Source: Pseudomonas songnenensis (GTDB taxonomy: Bacteria; Pseudomonadota; Gammaproteobacteria; Pseudomonadales; Pseudomonadaceae). Taken from it: 64,000 bases of DNA. The notes under the pieces were generated by a model that was not told the origin of the DNA, ran no database searches, and saw only the letters and a list, made by a program, of their open reading frames with translations. Both the position numbers and the translations under genes were made by a program. This document shows, piece by piece, positions 8,601-17,084 of this stretch (position 1 is the stretch's first letter; each line of letters begins with the position of its first letter). Location: NCBI RefSeq assembly GCF_003696315.1, contig NZ_RFFN01000002.1, forward strand, positions 786,838-850,837. The letters are read 5' to 3'.

Positions 8601-9824
8601 ATGAAAAAAACCCTAACAGCCCTGGGCGTAGCGACTGCCGTTGCCGCGATGGCCCTGCCATTGAGCGGCCATGCTCTGGAATTCACCGGCTACATGCGCA
8701 GCGGCGTCGGTGAGTCGGTCAACAGCGACTCGCAATCGTGCTTCCAGCTGCCCGGCGCGCCGACCAAGTACCGCCTCGGTAACGAATGTGAACAGTACGG
8801 CGAGCTGGACCTTCGTCACGACCTGTACACCTTTGCCGATGGTTCGGTGCTTAGCGTGGAAGGCATGGCGGCGCTGTACAACCAGTACAACCATACCCCG
8901 AAGTTCACCGGTGATCATGGCTGGGCGCGGATGGTGCAGGCCTATGCCGAGTGGAGCAAGGTGCCGGCGCTGAACAACGGCTCTTTCTGGGCTGGCCGGC
9001 GCTTCTACAAGCGTAACGACATCCATATCTCCGATTTCTACTACTGGAACCAGAGCGCCACCGGCGCCGGTGTCGAGGACATGGAGATCGGCGGGCTGAA
9101 GTACAGCTACGCCTTCTCGCGCAAGGACAGCGTGTTCCAGAAAGACTATGTCAATCGCCACGACTTCAACGTCGGCGGCTTCGACAGCAATCCCGGCGGT
9201 GAGCTGGAGTTCGGCCTCAGCTACATCGACAAACCCAGCCGGGCCGATGCCAACAGTGGCTGGGCGGTGACGGTGCAGCACGTGCAGTCCGATTTTCTCG
9301 GTGGCAAGAACACCCTGGCGTTGCAGTATGGCGAAGGGCCCGGCACCGGCCTTGGCTATACCGGCGACGTGACGCTGGATGACAGTGCCAAGAGCTGGCG
9401 CGTGGTGGAGTATTTCGACTGGCAGCTGACGCCACGCTTCGGCGGCCAGTTCCAGGTGGTCTATCAGAAGGACAAGCGCGCCGACGGTGGCGATCAGGAC
9501 TGGTGGTCGGTGGGCGCGCGGCCTGTCTATGCGTTCAGCGAGCAGTTCAAACTCGTCGCCGAAGTAGGGCATGACCAGATCGATGCCACCGACGGCACGC
9601 GCAAGCTGAGCAAGTTCACCGTCGCGCCGACCTGGTCACCCGCGGGCCCTGGTTTCTGGGCGCGGCCCGAGTTCCGTCTGTATTACACCTACGCCAGCTG
9701 GAACGATGCCGCGCAGCGTGCCGCCAACCTGATGGCCGAGGGCTCGGCGTTATCCGACAGCGGTGCGTTCGGCAATGCGCAACACGGCTCGAACTTCGGC
9801 GTGCAGGTCGAGCACTGGTGGTAA
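8601..9824 (+). CDS. LamB-type carbohydrate porin (maltoporin family)
   Basis: A 407-residue outer-membrane porin. The start is ATG 8601 behind CGGAG; an in-frame GTG at 8595 lies inside the ribosome site. A signal peptide covers about residues 1-26 (MKKTLTALGVATAVAAMALP, cut after SGHA). The mature N-terminus LEFTGYMRSG, the block WAGRRFYKRNDIHISDFYYW, and the C-terminal VQVEHWW are LamB hallmarks; the final aromatic residue fits a BAM signal. In the equivalent P. aeruginosa position the porin is OprB, a different family, so the substitution is notable. It probably admits glucose or glucosides for GtsABCD. Confidence 0.87.
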   Translation: MKKTLTALGVATAVAAMALPLSGHALEFTGYMRSGVGESVNSDSQSCFQLPGAPTKYRLGNECEQYGELDLRHDLYTFADGSVLSVEGMAALYNQYNHTPKFTGDHGWARMVQAYAEWSKVPALNNGSFWAGRRFYKRNDIHISDFYYWNQSATGAGVEDMEIGGLKYSYAFSRKDSVFQKDYVNRHDFNVGGFDSNPGGELEFGLSYIDKPSRADANSGWAVTVQHVQSDFLGGKNTLALQYGEGPGTGLGYTGDVTLDDSAKSWRVVEYFDWQLTPRFGGQFQVVYQKDKRADGGDQDWWSVGARPVYAFSEQFKLVAEVGHDQIDATDGTRKLSKFTVAPTWSPAGPGFWARPEFRLYYTYASWNDAAQRAANLMAEGSALSDSGAFGNAQHGSNFGVQVEHWW

Positions 9825-9834
9825 ACGTCGCGGA

Positions 9835-10614
9835 TTAGCGCGTCGCCATCCAGATCAGCAGTCCGGCCTGGAACAACGCCAGCGCGATCAGGCAAACGAT
9901 GGTGAATCGCAGCGCACCGTCCTCACGGCGGAAGCGGGCGATTCGCTCCTGCAGTTCACGAATCTGGTTTTCCTGCGCCTGCAGGTTGCGGTCGGCCTGC
10001 TCCAGCATCGCCGCGGCATCCTGCAGCTCGACGACCTGTACCTTCTCGCTGTTCCAGTCGGGGCGCAGGGCGCTGACCCGCGGCGCACCGTAGGTCGCCT
10101 TGGCCGCCTGATCCTTGGGGTAGTCGATATCGAACCCTTGGGTGCGCAGGCAGTGGTCACGGCGCAGGCGCTGGTCGTCGCTCGTCACATCCTTGGGTAG
10201 CGTTCCGCCCTCGACCAGATAATGTCCCCAGCGTCGCTGTGCCCAGGCCGCGCCTTGTGCCAGCAAAAAACGGCCGAGTCCGCGATTGGCCGGCTCCAGC
10301 CGCAGACCCGAGTCCGGCCCGAAGCGCAGCTCTTTGCTGCGGTGATCGGCCCACACCTCCAACACGTTGTTCTTGCGTGAGCGCGCCTGGCCAGGGATGT
10401 TGACGAACAGCCGCAGCAGGCTCTGCTCCGGTGTATGGCGTTCCAGCTGCGCCAGTTCGACAAAGCGCAGTGGGCGTGCGCCGCCGTCGCGTTCGGTTGG
10501 CAACGGGGCCAGGCGCAGCAAGCGGAAACGGTCAGGCTTGAGCTCCGCCCACGGATGCTTGGGCGGTGCCGGCTGTTCTTTGTCGGTGCTCTGGGCGGTC
10601 TCGGTGTCGGTCAT
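9835..10614 (-). CDS. Hypothetical tail-anchored coiled-coil protein
   Basis: A 259-residue protein of unknown function. The N-terminal 30 residues are polar and proline-rich, and the middle is globular (LLRLFVNIPGQARSRKNNVLEVW, then RGLGRFLLAQGAAWAQRRWG). Residues about 195-235 form a heptad-rich coiled coil (DAAAMLEQADRNLQAQENQI), and the last 22 residues are one hydrophobic helix ending ATR, so it is probably C-terminally anchored in the inner membrane. It converges on the porin gene 10 bases away. P. aeruginosa also carries an uncharacterised gene beside its glucose porin, so it may be an old neighbour. No function is proposed. Confidence 0.75.
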   Translation of the reverse strand: MTDTETAQSTDKEQPAPPKHPWAELKPDRFRLLRLAPLPTERDGGARPLRFVELAQLERHTPEQSLLRLFVNIPGQARSRKNNVLEVWADHRSKELRFGPDSGLRLEPANRGLGRFLLAQGAAWAQRRWGHYLVEGGTLPKDVTSDDQRLRRDHCLRTQGFDIDYPKDQAAKATYGAPRVSALRPDWNSEKVQVVELQDAAAMLEQADRNLQAQENQIRELQERIARFRREDGALRFTIVCLIALALFQAGLLIWMATR

Positions 10615-10694
10615 CTGCGCGTTCCTGGCCTGCGCGGCGGCTCGTTCCGGAGTGATATCGGGCCATCGTCACGGGGCTATCGGCTGCGCGGCGC

Positions 10695-11654
10695 CTAACT
10701 GGAGGCTGGCAGGATGCCATTAGCGCGCAAAAAGTGCTGGATGTGTTCAAGCACGCCGCGCGCGAGCGGCAGATTCGGGTCATCGTAAGAGGCCAGCTGC
10801 GCGGCGCTTGCCGGCACGATGCGCAGCACGTGATTCATGCCGTCGACCAGGGCCAGCTGGGCGTCCGGCTTCGCTCGCTGCAGCGCTTCGGCGTCCTCGA
10901 CACCCACCTGGATGTCGTGTCGGCCCTGAACGATCAGTGCCGGAAGATCGACCGCCGCGAAGGCCTCGGCCGGGTCGTAAGCGAACAATGAGATCAGGTA
11001 AGGCTGCACGCTGGGGCGGAACAGCACCTGCAGGGGTTCGGGTACTTCGGCGTGGGGGCGTCCGGCCTTGAGTTGGTCAATCAGGAACTGGCTGGTGGCG
11101 AGCAGTGCCGGAGGCAGGCGGCCCTGCAATTGCTCACGCAGCACTTCGTCGATCGGCCTGCCGCTGCCAGCAATGCTGATCAGCGCGGCGGCGCCCGACT
11201 TCGGCGCAGCGAGGCTGGCGATCAGTGCGCCTTCGCTGTGGCCGACGAGGATCAGCTCGCTGAAACGCGGATCACCCTTGAGCTTCGCGCTCCAGGCCAG
11301 GGCATCGCTGACGTAGGCCTCGACGCTGAGGTCGCGCTCGTTCGGTGCAGCTGCCAGGCTGGCGCCCACGCCGCGCTTGTCGTAACGCAGGCTGGCCACG
11401 CCTTGTCGCGCCAGGCCCTGGGCCAGCCGCTTGAGGCTGTCGTTGTGCCCGGCCGGGTTGTTGCCATTGCGGTCGGTCGGCCCGGAACCCGCGATCAGCA
11501 GCGCCACCGGCACCGGTCGCTCGCTTCTGGGCAACAGCAGGCTGCCCTGCAGCACGCCGTTGCCGGTATCCAGGTTCAAGGTCTGATTGAGCAGGGTCTG
11601 AGCCTGTGAGAAAGAGGGCATGGTCAGTAGCAGCAGTATCAGCAGGGCACGCAT
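10695..11654 (-). CDS. Secreted alpha/beta hydrolase (serine hydrolase)
   Basis: A 319-residue hydrolase, probably periplasmic: start ATG at 11654, signal peptide MRALLILLLLTMPSFSQAQ. The nucleophile elbow is GHSEG with S140. Likely partners are D247 (VQGRHDIQV) and H275 (GMNHVLRI), giving a complete triad, with an oxyanion-type GSGPTDRNG at 57-65. The longer frame to 11810 has no signal peptide at its start and runs into aroC, so it was rejected. The substrate is unknown; esterase or peptidase activity both fit. Transcribed toward the hypothetical at 10614, 80 bases on, and divergent from aroC. Confidence 0.85.
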   Translation of the reverse strand: MRALLILLLLTMPSFSQAQTLLNQTLNLDTGNGVLQGSLLLPRSERPVPVALLIAGSGPTDRNGNNPAGHNDSLKRLAQGLARQGVASLRYDKRGVGASLAAAPNERDLSVEAYVSDALAWSAKLKGDPRFSELILVGHSEGALIASLAAPKSGAAALISIAGSGRPIDEVLREQLQGRLPPALLATSQFLIDQLKAGRPHAEVPEPLQVLFRPSVQPYLISLFAYDPAEAFAAVDLPALIVQGRHDIQVGVEDAEALQRAKPDAQLALVDGMNHVLRIVPASAAQLASYDDPNLPLARGVLEHIQHFLRANGILPASS

Positions 11655-11799
11655 GGATGAACTTCGTTGGTCACGGAGCAGGTTGGACGCGGCAATCGGC
11701 GCAAAGGTCAGTATGCGCCGGCAACAGGGGCGATGACACCGCAGCGCCCTCAGGTATACTTTCGGCCCCTGTTTTTCGGTCGATCGCGGAGCGTCCTGC

Positions 11800-12891
11800 A
11801 TGTCCGGCAATACCTACGGCAAGCTGTTCACCGTCACCACTGCCGGCGAAAGCCATGGTCCTGCGCTGGTGGCCATCGTCGACGGTTGCCCGCCCGGGCT
11901 GGAGCTGTCGCTGGAAGATCTGCAGCGCGACCTCGACCGTCGCAAGCCGGGTACCAGCCGGCACACCACTCAGCGTCAGGAAGCCGACGAGGTGGAAATC
12001 CTTTCCGGTGTGTTCGAAGGCAAGACCACGGGTTGCCCGATCGGCCTGCTGATCCGCAACACCGATCAGAAGTCCAAGGACTACTCGGCGATCAAGGACC
12101 AGTTCCGCCCGGCCCATGCCGACTACACCTATCACCACAAGTACGGTGTGCGCGACTACCGCGGCGGTGGCCGCAGCTCGGCGCGCGAGACTGCCATGCG
12201 CGTGGCGGCCGGTGCCATTGCCAAGAAGTATCTGGCGACCCTGGGCATTCAGGTGCGCGGCTATATGAGCCAGCTCGGCCCGATCGAGATCCCGTTCAAG
12301 ACCTGGGACAGCGTCGAGCAGAACGCTTTCTTCAGCCCCGATCCGGACAAGGTGCCGGAGTTGGAGGCCTACATGGACCAGCTGCGTCGCGATCAGGATT
12401 CGGTGGGCGCGAAGATCACCGTGGTTGCCGAAGGCGTGCCGCCGGGACTTGGCGAGCCGATCTTCGACCGCCTGGATGCCGAACTGGCCCATGCGCTGAT
12501 GAGCATCAACGCGGTCAAGGGCGTTGAGATCGGCGCCGGTTTCGCCTCGGTCGCCCAGCGTGGCACCGAGCATCGCGATGAGCTGACGCCGCAGGGTTTC
12601 CTTTCCAACAATGCCGGCGGCATTCTTGGCGGCATTTCCAGTGGTCAGCCGATCGTCGCTCATCTGGCGCTCAAGCCGACGTCCAGCATCACCACACCGG
12701 GGCACTCGATCGATGTCAGCGGCGCGCCGGTGGATGTCATCACCAAGGGTCGCCACGACCCCTGCGTCGGCATTCGTGCCACGCCGATCGCCGAAGCGAT
12801 GATGGCCATCGTGCTGCTCGATCACCTGCTGCGTCATCGCGGGCAGAACGCCGATGTGCAGGTAACGACGCCGGTGCTGGGCCAGCTTTGA
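11800..12891 (+). CDS. aroC: Chorismate synthase
   Basis: Converts 5-enolpyruvylshikimate 3-phosphate to chorismate with reduced FMN, the last common step to aromatic amino acids. The 363-residue protein shows the family signatures [18 protein letters not shown] near residue 16, [19 protein letters not shown] near 124, and RGTEHRDEL downstream. Length and start are normal. The gap of 145 bases to the divergent hydrolase must hold both promoters. The order aroC-MFS-mtn-alkA-speE resembles the P. aeruginosa arrangement. Confidence 0.97.
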   Translation: MSGNTYGKLFTVTTAGESHGPALVAIVDGCPPGLELSLEDLQRDLDRRKPGTSRHTTQRQEADEVEILSGVFEGKTTGCPIGLLIRNTDQKSKDYSAIKDQFRPAHADYTYHHKYGVRDYRGGGRSSARETAMRVAAGAIAKKYLATLGIQVRGYMSQLGPIEIPFKTWDSVEQNAFFSPDPDKVPELEAYMDQLRRDQDSVGAKITVVAEGVPPGLGEPIFDRLDAELAHALMSINAVKGVEIGAGFASVAQRGTEHRDELTPQGFLSNNAGGILGGISSGQPIVAHLALKPTSSITTPGHSIDVSGAPVDVITKGRHDPCVGIRATPIAEAMMAIVLLDHLLRHRGQNADVQVTTPVLGQL

Positions 12892-12965
12892 CCAGCAATC
12901 GACACGCTGCGAGCCGCACGCGGTTGGCTTCGACGCCTCCGTTTGCGGCCTGAAGCCTGCCGCGC

Positions 12966-14117
12966 ATGAATGCTCCGTTGCCGTACTGGCGCCTGTCCGG
13001 CTTCTATTTTTTCTACTTCGCCTTGCTCGGCTCCACGGCGCCGTTTCTCGGGCTGTACTTCGATCATCTGGGTTTCTCGCCGGAGCGGATCGGCGAGCTG
13101 ATCGCCATTCCCATGCTGATGCGCTGTCTGGCGCCGAATCTCTGGGGCTGGCTGGGCGATGCCACCGGGCGACGTCTGGAAATCGTCCGTCTCGGTGCCC
13201 TGTGCACCTTGCTGTCCTTCGGTCTGATCTTCTTCGACAAGAGCTTTGCCTGGCTGGCGATGGTGATGGCGTTGCATGCCTTTTTCTGGCACGCCGTCCT
13301 GCCGCAGTTCGAAGTCATCACCCTGGCTCATCTGCATGAGCAGGCCGAGCGCTACAGCCAGGTCCGGTTGTGGGGCAGCATTGGTTTCATCCTCGCGGTG
13401 GTCGGGCTCGGGCTGCTGTTCCAGCGGCTGAGTCTTGATCTTTACCCGACAGCCGTGGCCGTGGTCATGGTGGGTATCGTGCTGAGCAGCCTCTGGGTGC
13501 CCAATGCCCATCCGCGTCAGCGCGCCGAAGTGGCCGGGGAGGGTGGTTTTCTCGCCCAGCTGCGCCGACCGGGGGTGCTGGCGTTCTATGCCTGCGTGGC
13601 GCTGATGCAGTTGGCGCACGGGCCGTACTACACCTTCTTCAGCATCCACCTGGAGGCGCTCGGTTACAGCCGCAGCTTTATCGGACTGATGTGGGCGCTG
13701 GGCGTAGTGGCCGAAATTCTGCTGTTTTTGGTGATGGCGCGCCTGTTGGCGCGTTTCTCGCTTCGCCTGGTGCTGCTGGCCAGCTTCCTGATCGCCGCGC
13801 TGCGCTGGGTCCTGCTGGGACAGTTCGCCGATCATCTTGCCGTGCTGCTGATCGCGCAGCTGATGCACGCGGCGACCTTCGGTAGCTTCCACGCCGCCGC
13901 GATCCACTTTGTTCAGCGCAGTTTCGGCCACCGCCAGCAGGGCCAGGGTCAGGCGCTGTACGCGAGTCTGTCCGGCATCGGCGGGGCCCTGGGGGCGCTT
14001 TACGCCGGCTATGCCTGGTCCGGCCTCGGGCCGGGCTGGTCGTTCGCCATCGCCAGCCTGGCGGCATTGGCTGCAGCCGTTATCATTGCCTTCCGCTTGC
14101 AGGAGCACCGAGCCTGA
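12966..14117 (+). CDS. MFS transporter, HcaT-like family
   Basis: A 383-residue inner-membrane carrier with about 12 transmembrane helices. The N-terminus (MNAPLPYWRLSGFYFFYFAL, then STAPFLGLYFDHLGFSPERIGEL) is that of the MFS_1-like/HcaT group. The loop GWLGDATGRR between helices 2 and 3 is the MFS signature region. The substrate cannot be told from sequence. It lies 74 bases after aroC and stood next to the methionine-salvage genes in the presumed ancestral order; no functional link to either is evident. Confidence 0.85.
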   Translation: MNAPLPYWRLSGFYFFYFALLGSTAPFLGLYFDHLGFSPERIGELIAIPMLMRCLAPNLWGWLGDATGRRLEIVRLGALCTLLSFGLIFFDKSFAWLAMVMALHAFFWHAVLPQFEVITLAHLHEQAERYSQVRLWGSIGFILAVVGLGLLFQRLSLDLYPTAVAVVMVGIVLSSLWVPNAHPRQRAEVAGEGGFLAQLRRPGVLAFYACVALMQLAHGPYYTFFSIHLEALGYSRSFIGLMWALGVVAEILLFLVMARLLARFSLRLVLLASFLIAALRWVLLGQFADHLAVLLIAQLMHAATFGSFHAAAIHFVQRSFGHRQQGQGQALYASLSGIGGALGALYAGYAWSGLGPGWSFAIASLAALAAAVIIAFRLQEHRA

Positions 14118-14130
14118 CTGCCACGCGTCG

Positions 14131-14181
14131 CCAATTTCGTTTCGGGGCGAACTGAAAATGCGCGCCCCGCAGCCCAGTTAG
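14131..14181 (+). pseudogene. Possible trace of the mtnB C-terminus
   Basis: Between the MFS gene and mtnD, where mtnB would sit, the frame ending TAG at 14179-14181 reads ISFRGELKMRAPQPS. This resembles the FLFECELKV-type C-terminus remembered for MtnB. Only about seven positions agree, so this is a suggestion that gains weight from its location and from the mtnC remnant downstream. Confidence 0.3.
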
Positions 14182-14234
14182 ATTCCTGCCTGGCCGGTAG
14201 CGACCGACCAGACGACTTTTTCGGAGAGCCGAAC

Positions 14235-14780
14235 ATGAGTGTCCTCAGCGTCTATCACGAGACCCGACCCGACCAGCCGCTCAAGGTGCTGACCCACGCC
14301 GAAGACATCGCCGCGACCCTCTCCGAGGTCGGCGTGCAGCTGGAGCGCTGGGAGGCGAGCGCGCCGATCGCCGCCGGTGCCAGCCAGGACGAGGTGATCG
14401 CCGCCTACCGGCCGCAGATTGACAAGCTCATGGCCGAGCGAGGCTACGTCACGGTCGATGTGATCAGCCTGACCCGCGACCATCCACAGAAGGACGAGCT
14501 GCGCGCGAAGTTCCTCGACGAACACCGCCATGCCGAAGACGAGGTGCGCTTCTTCGTTGCCGGGCGCGCACTGTTCAGTCTGCATATCGAGGACATGGTC
14601 TACGCCGTACTGTGCGAAAAAAATGACCTGATCACTGTGCCCGCTGGCACGCGCCACTGGTTCGACATGGGCGAAGAACCGCACTTCATTGCCATTCGCC
14701 TGTTCAACAATCCGGAAGGCTGGGTCGCCGAGTTCACCGGCGAACGCATCGCCGATCAGTTCCCGCGCCTGGACGACTGA
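14235..14780 (+). CDS. mtnD: Acireductone dioxygenase
   Basis: Cleaves acireductone with O2 in methionine salvage: the Fe form gives the keto-acid precursor of methionine, the Ni form an off-pathway CO-releasing reaction. The 181-residue cupin keeps all metal ligands, H97, H99, E103 and H141, at the spacing known from Klebsiella ARD (one residue offset). The start ATG 14235 follows GGAGAGCC. The gene is intact although its usual operon partners mtnB (upstream) and mtnC (downstream) are missing or decayed, so its role is uncertain unless those enzymes are encoded elsewhere. Confidence 0.94.
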   Translation: MSVLSVYHETRPDQPLKVLTHAEDIAATLSEVGVQLERWEASAPIAAGASQDEVIAAYRPQIDKLMAERGYVTVDVISLTRDHPQKDELRAKFLDEHRHAEDEVRFFVAGRALFSLHIEDMVYAVLCEKNDLITVPAGTRHWFDMGEEPHFIAIRLFNNPEGWVAEFTGERIADQFPRLDD

Positions 14781-14990
14781 GACCGGGACGCCCTCGCGGA
14801 TATCGTAGGCACCGCGAGCGCGGTCCGCGTTGTCATCGACGCGCTGTTCCTGCTTCCGCAAGCACTCGCAGGCGAAGCAGCGCGTCGCGAAGGCGGTGAG
14901 GCCGATGCCGGTGCCAAGCGCGCCATCCGGACGCTGCTCGGCTGGATTCGCCTGCGCTCGCTGTCGAGCCGCTCTGGACAAGGGAACTGA
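14781..14990 (+). pseudogene. mtnC: Decayed remnant of mtnC (enolase-phosphatase)
   Basis: In the frame directly after the mtnD stop, translation to TGA 14988-14990 reads ADIVGTASAVRVVIDALF and then EGGEADAGAKRAI..LLGWI. These follow the MtnC N-terminal block (TDIEGTTSAVSFV.DVLF) and a later block (GEADADVERVIEILLGWI) in order and in the same frame. The start codon is lost, about 25 residues between the blocks are missing, the nucleophile and acid motif DIEGT is altered to DIVGT, and the remaining two thirds are absent. Comparison sequences are from memory. This explains the otherwise empty 267-base gap after mtnD. Confidence 0.72.
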
Positions 14991-15047
14991 ACCCTGCCGC
15001 CGCGCTGGCATCCTAGATTAGGTACTCACCCAAACAGGAGCGAACCC

Positions 15048-15257
15048 ATGGGAGATGCCTTCGGCGGTATTTTCGGCCTGCTCATCCTGATACTGGATAT
15101 CTGGGCAATCATCAGCATCGTTCGCAGCGACAGCACCAGCGGCAAGAAGGTGCTCTGGGTCCTGTTGATCGTCCTCCTGCCGGTGCTCGGCCTGATCATC
15201 TGGGGAATCATGGGGCCGCGTGGCAATCGTCCCGATGCGCGCGGGCCATACCGGTAA
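15048..15257 (+). CDS. Small PLDc_N-type membrane protein, copy 1
   Basis: A 69-residue protein with two hydrophobic segments (about residues 5-25 and 35-54) separated by a short polar turn, SDSTSGKKVLW. The pattern W.LLIVLLPVLGLIIWGIMGPRG is that of the phospholipase D N-terminal (PLDc_N) family of small membrane proteins. A good ribosome site, AGGAG, precedes ATG 15048. The following gene encodes a paralogue, so the pair arose by tandem duplication. Function unknown. Confidence 0.8.
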   Translation: MGDAFGGIFGLLILILDIWAIISIVRSDSTSGKKVLWVLLIVLLPVLGLIIWGIMGPRGNRPDARGPYR

Positions 15258-15263
15258 TCCGTT

Positions 15264-15455
15264 GTGGAAAGCCTGAGCGGTCCGTTCGCCATTCTGGTGC
15301 TGGTGCTGGATATCCTGGCCATCGTGCAGGTCTGGCGCAGCTCCATCGAGGTAGGCCGCAAGGTGATCTGGTCTCTGGTAATCGTCCTGCTGCCGGTGGT
15401 GGGCCTGATCATGTGGGCGGCCGCTGCCGGGCCGTTCGGCAAGGCTCGCCTGTAG
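15264..15455 (+). CDS. Small PLDc_N-type membrane protein, copy 2
   Basis: A 63-residue paralogue of the preceding protein, starting at GTG 15264 only six bases after its stop. The same two-helix layout is seen, with SSIEVGRKVIWSLVIVLLPV matching the turn and second helix of copy 1. It ends three bases before the histidine phosphatase gene, so these three probably form one transcript. Function unknown; a membrane-stress or envelope role would be speculation. Confidence 0.75.
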   Translation: MESLSGPFAILVLVLDILAIVQVWRSSIEVGRKVIWSLVIVLLPVVGLIMWAAAAGPFGKARL

Positions 15456-15458
15456 ACC

Positions 15459-16016
15459 GTGGGTCGCGCTGGCCTGTTGATCTGCCTGTTGTTCAGCCTT
15501 GAAGTGGCGCAGGCAGATGACCGCGGTGGGTGGCAGGCGCTGCGTGAGGGACGTGCTGTGCTGATCATGCGCCATGCTGCGGCGCCCGGCCTCGGTGACC
15601 CCGACGGCTTTCGCCTCGATGACTGCACCACCCAGCGCAACCTCGACGAACGCGGCCGCGCCGAAGCCCGGCAGTGGGGCGTGCGGCTGCGAGATTCCGG
15701 TATCACGAACGTGCGTATATTGAGCAGCCGCTGGTGCCGGGCGCGGGAAACGGCAGAAGGCATGGCCCTTGGCGAAGTTCAACCGCTCCCGGCGCTGGAT
15801 TCCTTCTTTGCATTGCCTGCAACCGAGCGGCAGTACACGGCCGCGCTACGTCAGGCGGTCGCGGCGCTGGAACCGGGCTCGGTCGCGGTACTGGTGACCC
15901 ATCAGGTCAATATCACTGCACTGACGGGCATCTTCCCGCAATCGGGAGAGGGGCTGATTCTGGCGCTGCCGCTCGCAGAGCCGCCGGTGATACTGGCGCG
16001 CGTCGCTCCGTTCTAG
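15459..16016 (+). CDS. Periplasmic histidine phosphatase superfamily protein
   Basis: A 185-residue branch-1 histidine phosphatase. GTG 15459 starts a signal peptide (MGRAGLLICLLFSLEVAQA), so it acts in the periplasm. The catalytic RH pair is R38-H39 in LIMRHAAAPG, the conserved arginine lies in SSRWCRARETA, and the second histidine is H147 in VLVTHQVN. The substrate is unknown. The stop TAG at 16014-16016 overlaps the stop of alkA on the other strand, so the two genes share terminal bases. Confidence 0.85.
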   Translation: MGRAGLLICLLFSLEVAQADDRGGWQALREGRAVLIMRHAAAPGLGDPDGFRLDDCTTQRNLDERGRAEARQWGVRLRDSGITNVRILSSRWCRARETAEGMALGEVQPLPALDSFFALPATERQYTAALRQAVAALEPGSVAVLVTHQVNITALTGIFPQSGEGLILALPLAEPPVILARVAPF

Positions 16017-16897
16017 CCACCCTTGGTTCCTTTGGCGTAGTTATCCCAGATGTGGATGGCAGCATAGGCCCGCCAGGGCCGCCAGCTTTCTGCGCGTGCC
16101 GTCAGCGCCTTGGCGGTGATGCCGTCCTCTCCCCACAACGGGGCCTTGAGCAGGCCCAGATCGGCCGCCGGAAAGGCATCCGCAACGCCGAATCCGCGCA
16201 AGGCAATGTACTCGGCTGTCCAGGGGCCGATTCCCGGCAAGTCGCAGAGTTTTCGGACAAGTGCGTCGGCACCATCCGCCACATGCAGTTGCAGTGCTCC
16301 GTTAGCCACCGCCGCCGCCAGGCGTCGTAGAGCCTGTGCGCGTCTGGCTGGCATGCCGATGTTCTCCAATGGGTCATCGGCGATGGCCCAGGCGGTTGGG
16401 AAAAGCATCTCCAGCCCCGAGGGTGCACCCTGCAGTGGCTCGCCCAGACGCTCCACGAGACGACGGGTAATGGTCACTGCCGCTTTGACAGTGACCTGCT
16501 GGCCGACCACCGCACGTACGGCCTGTTCGAACGGGTCGTAGGCGGCGGGCAGACGCAGGCCGGGTTGTACCGCAATCAGCGGCCCTAATATGGGATCGCT
16601 GGTGAAATGCGCCGCGATGGCCTGTGGGTCGGCGTCCAGATCGAACATCTTGCGTACCTGGCTTACCAGCGCTCTGGCGGCGTGCTGCAGGGAATCGCTG
16701 AGGGTCATTTCGAGGACCGGGCGATCGGCCAACGCTCGCACGCTGAGCCAGCCGCAGGCGTCGCCGAACCGCAATGTGCGGGCGTAGCCGTTGGCGTCCA
16801 GCCGCTCCACGCCGGGCAGCAGACGCAGGGCGAAATGTCGATGGAACTGCTGCCAGTCCCAGGGTTGCAGATAGGGCAAGTGCAAGGTTTCGGTCAT
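16013..16897 (-). CDS. alkA: DNA-3-methyladenine glycosylase II
   Basis: Excises alkylated bases such as 3-methyladenine from DNA. The 294-residue protein has an AlkA N-terminal domain (LQPWDWQQFHRHFALRLLPG) and a helix-hairpin-helix domain, LPGIGPWTAEYIALRGFG (residues 220-237). The catalytic aspartate is D246 in FPAADLGL. The length fits E. coli AlkA (282). There is no Ada-type methyl-acceptor domain. It is divergent from speE with 187 bases between them, and convergent with the phosphatase. Confidence 0.93.
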   Translation of the reverse strand: MTETLHLPYLQPWDWQQFHRHFALRLLPGVERLDANGYARTLRFGDACGWLSVRALADRPVLEMTLSDSLQHAARALVSQVRKMFDLDADPQAIAAHFTSDPILGPLIAVQPGLRLPAAYDPFEQAVRAVVGQQVTVKAAVTITRRLVERLGEPLQGAPSGLEMLFPTAWAIADDPLENIGMPARRAQALRRLAAAVANGALQLHVADGADALVRKLCDLPGIGPWTAEYIALRGFGVADAFPAADLGLLKAPLWGEDGITAKALTARAESWRPWRAYAAIHIWDNYAKGTKGG

Positions 16898-17084
16898 AAG
16901 CAGACCCTAGCGTCCGTCATTCACTTTGTCGCCCTGAAGTGTGCTTTCCAGTCCCGCGGCTCCCGCTGTCATGTTGGTCAACGTAGAATGCCTCTCTTTT
17001 CGGTGGGCGATTCGGATCGTCCGTCACCTCAGCCTGCATCAGACACCGGAGCGCTGCGCCGGTGTCCGCCAACGGAGATACCCC

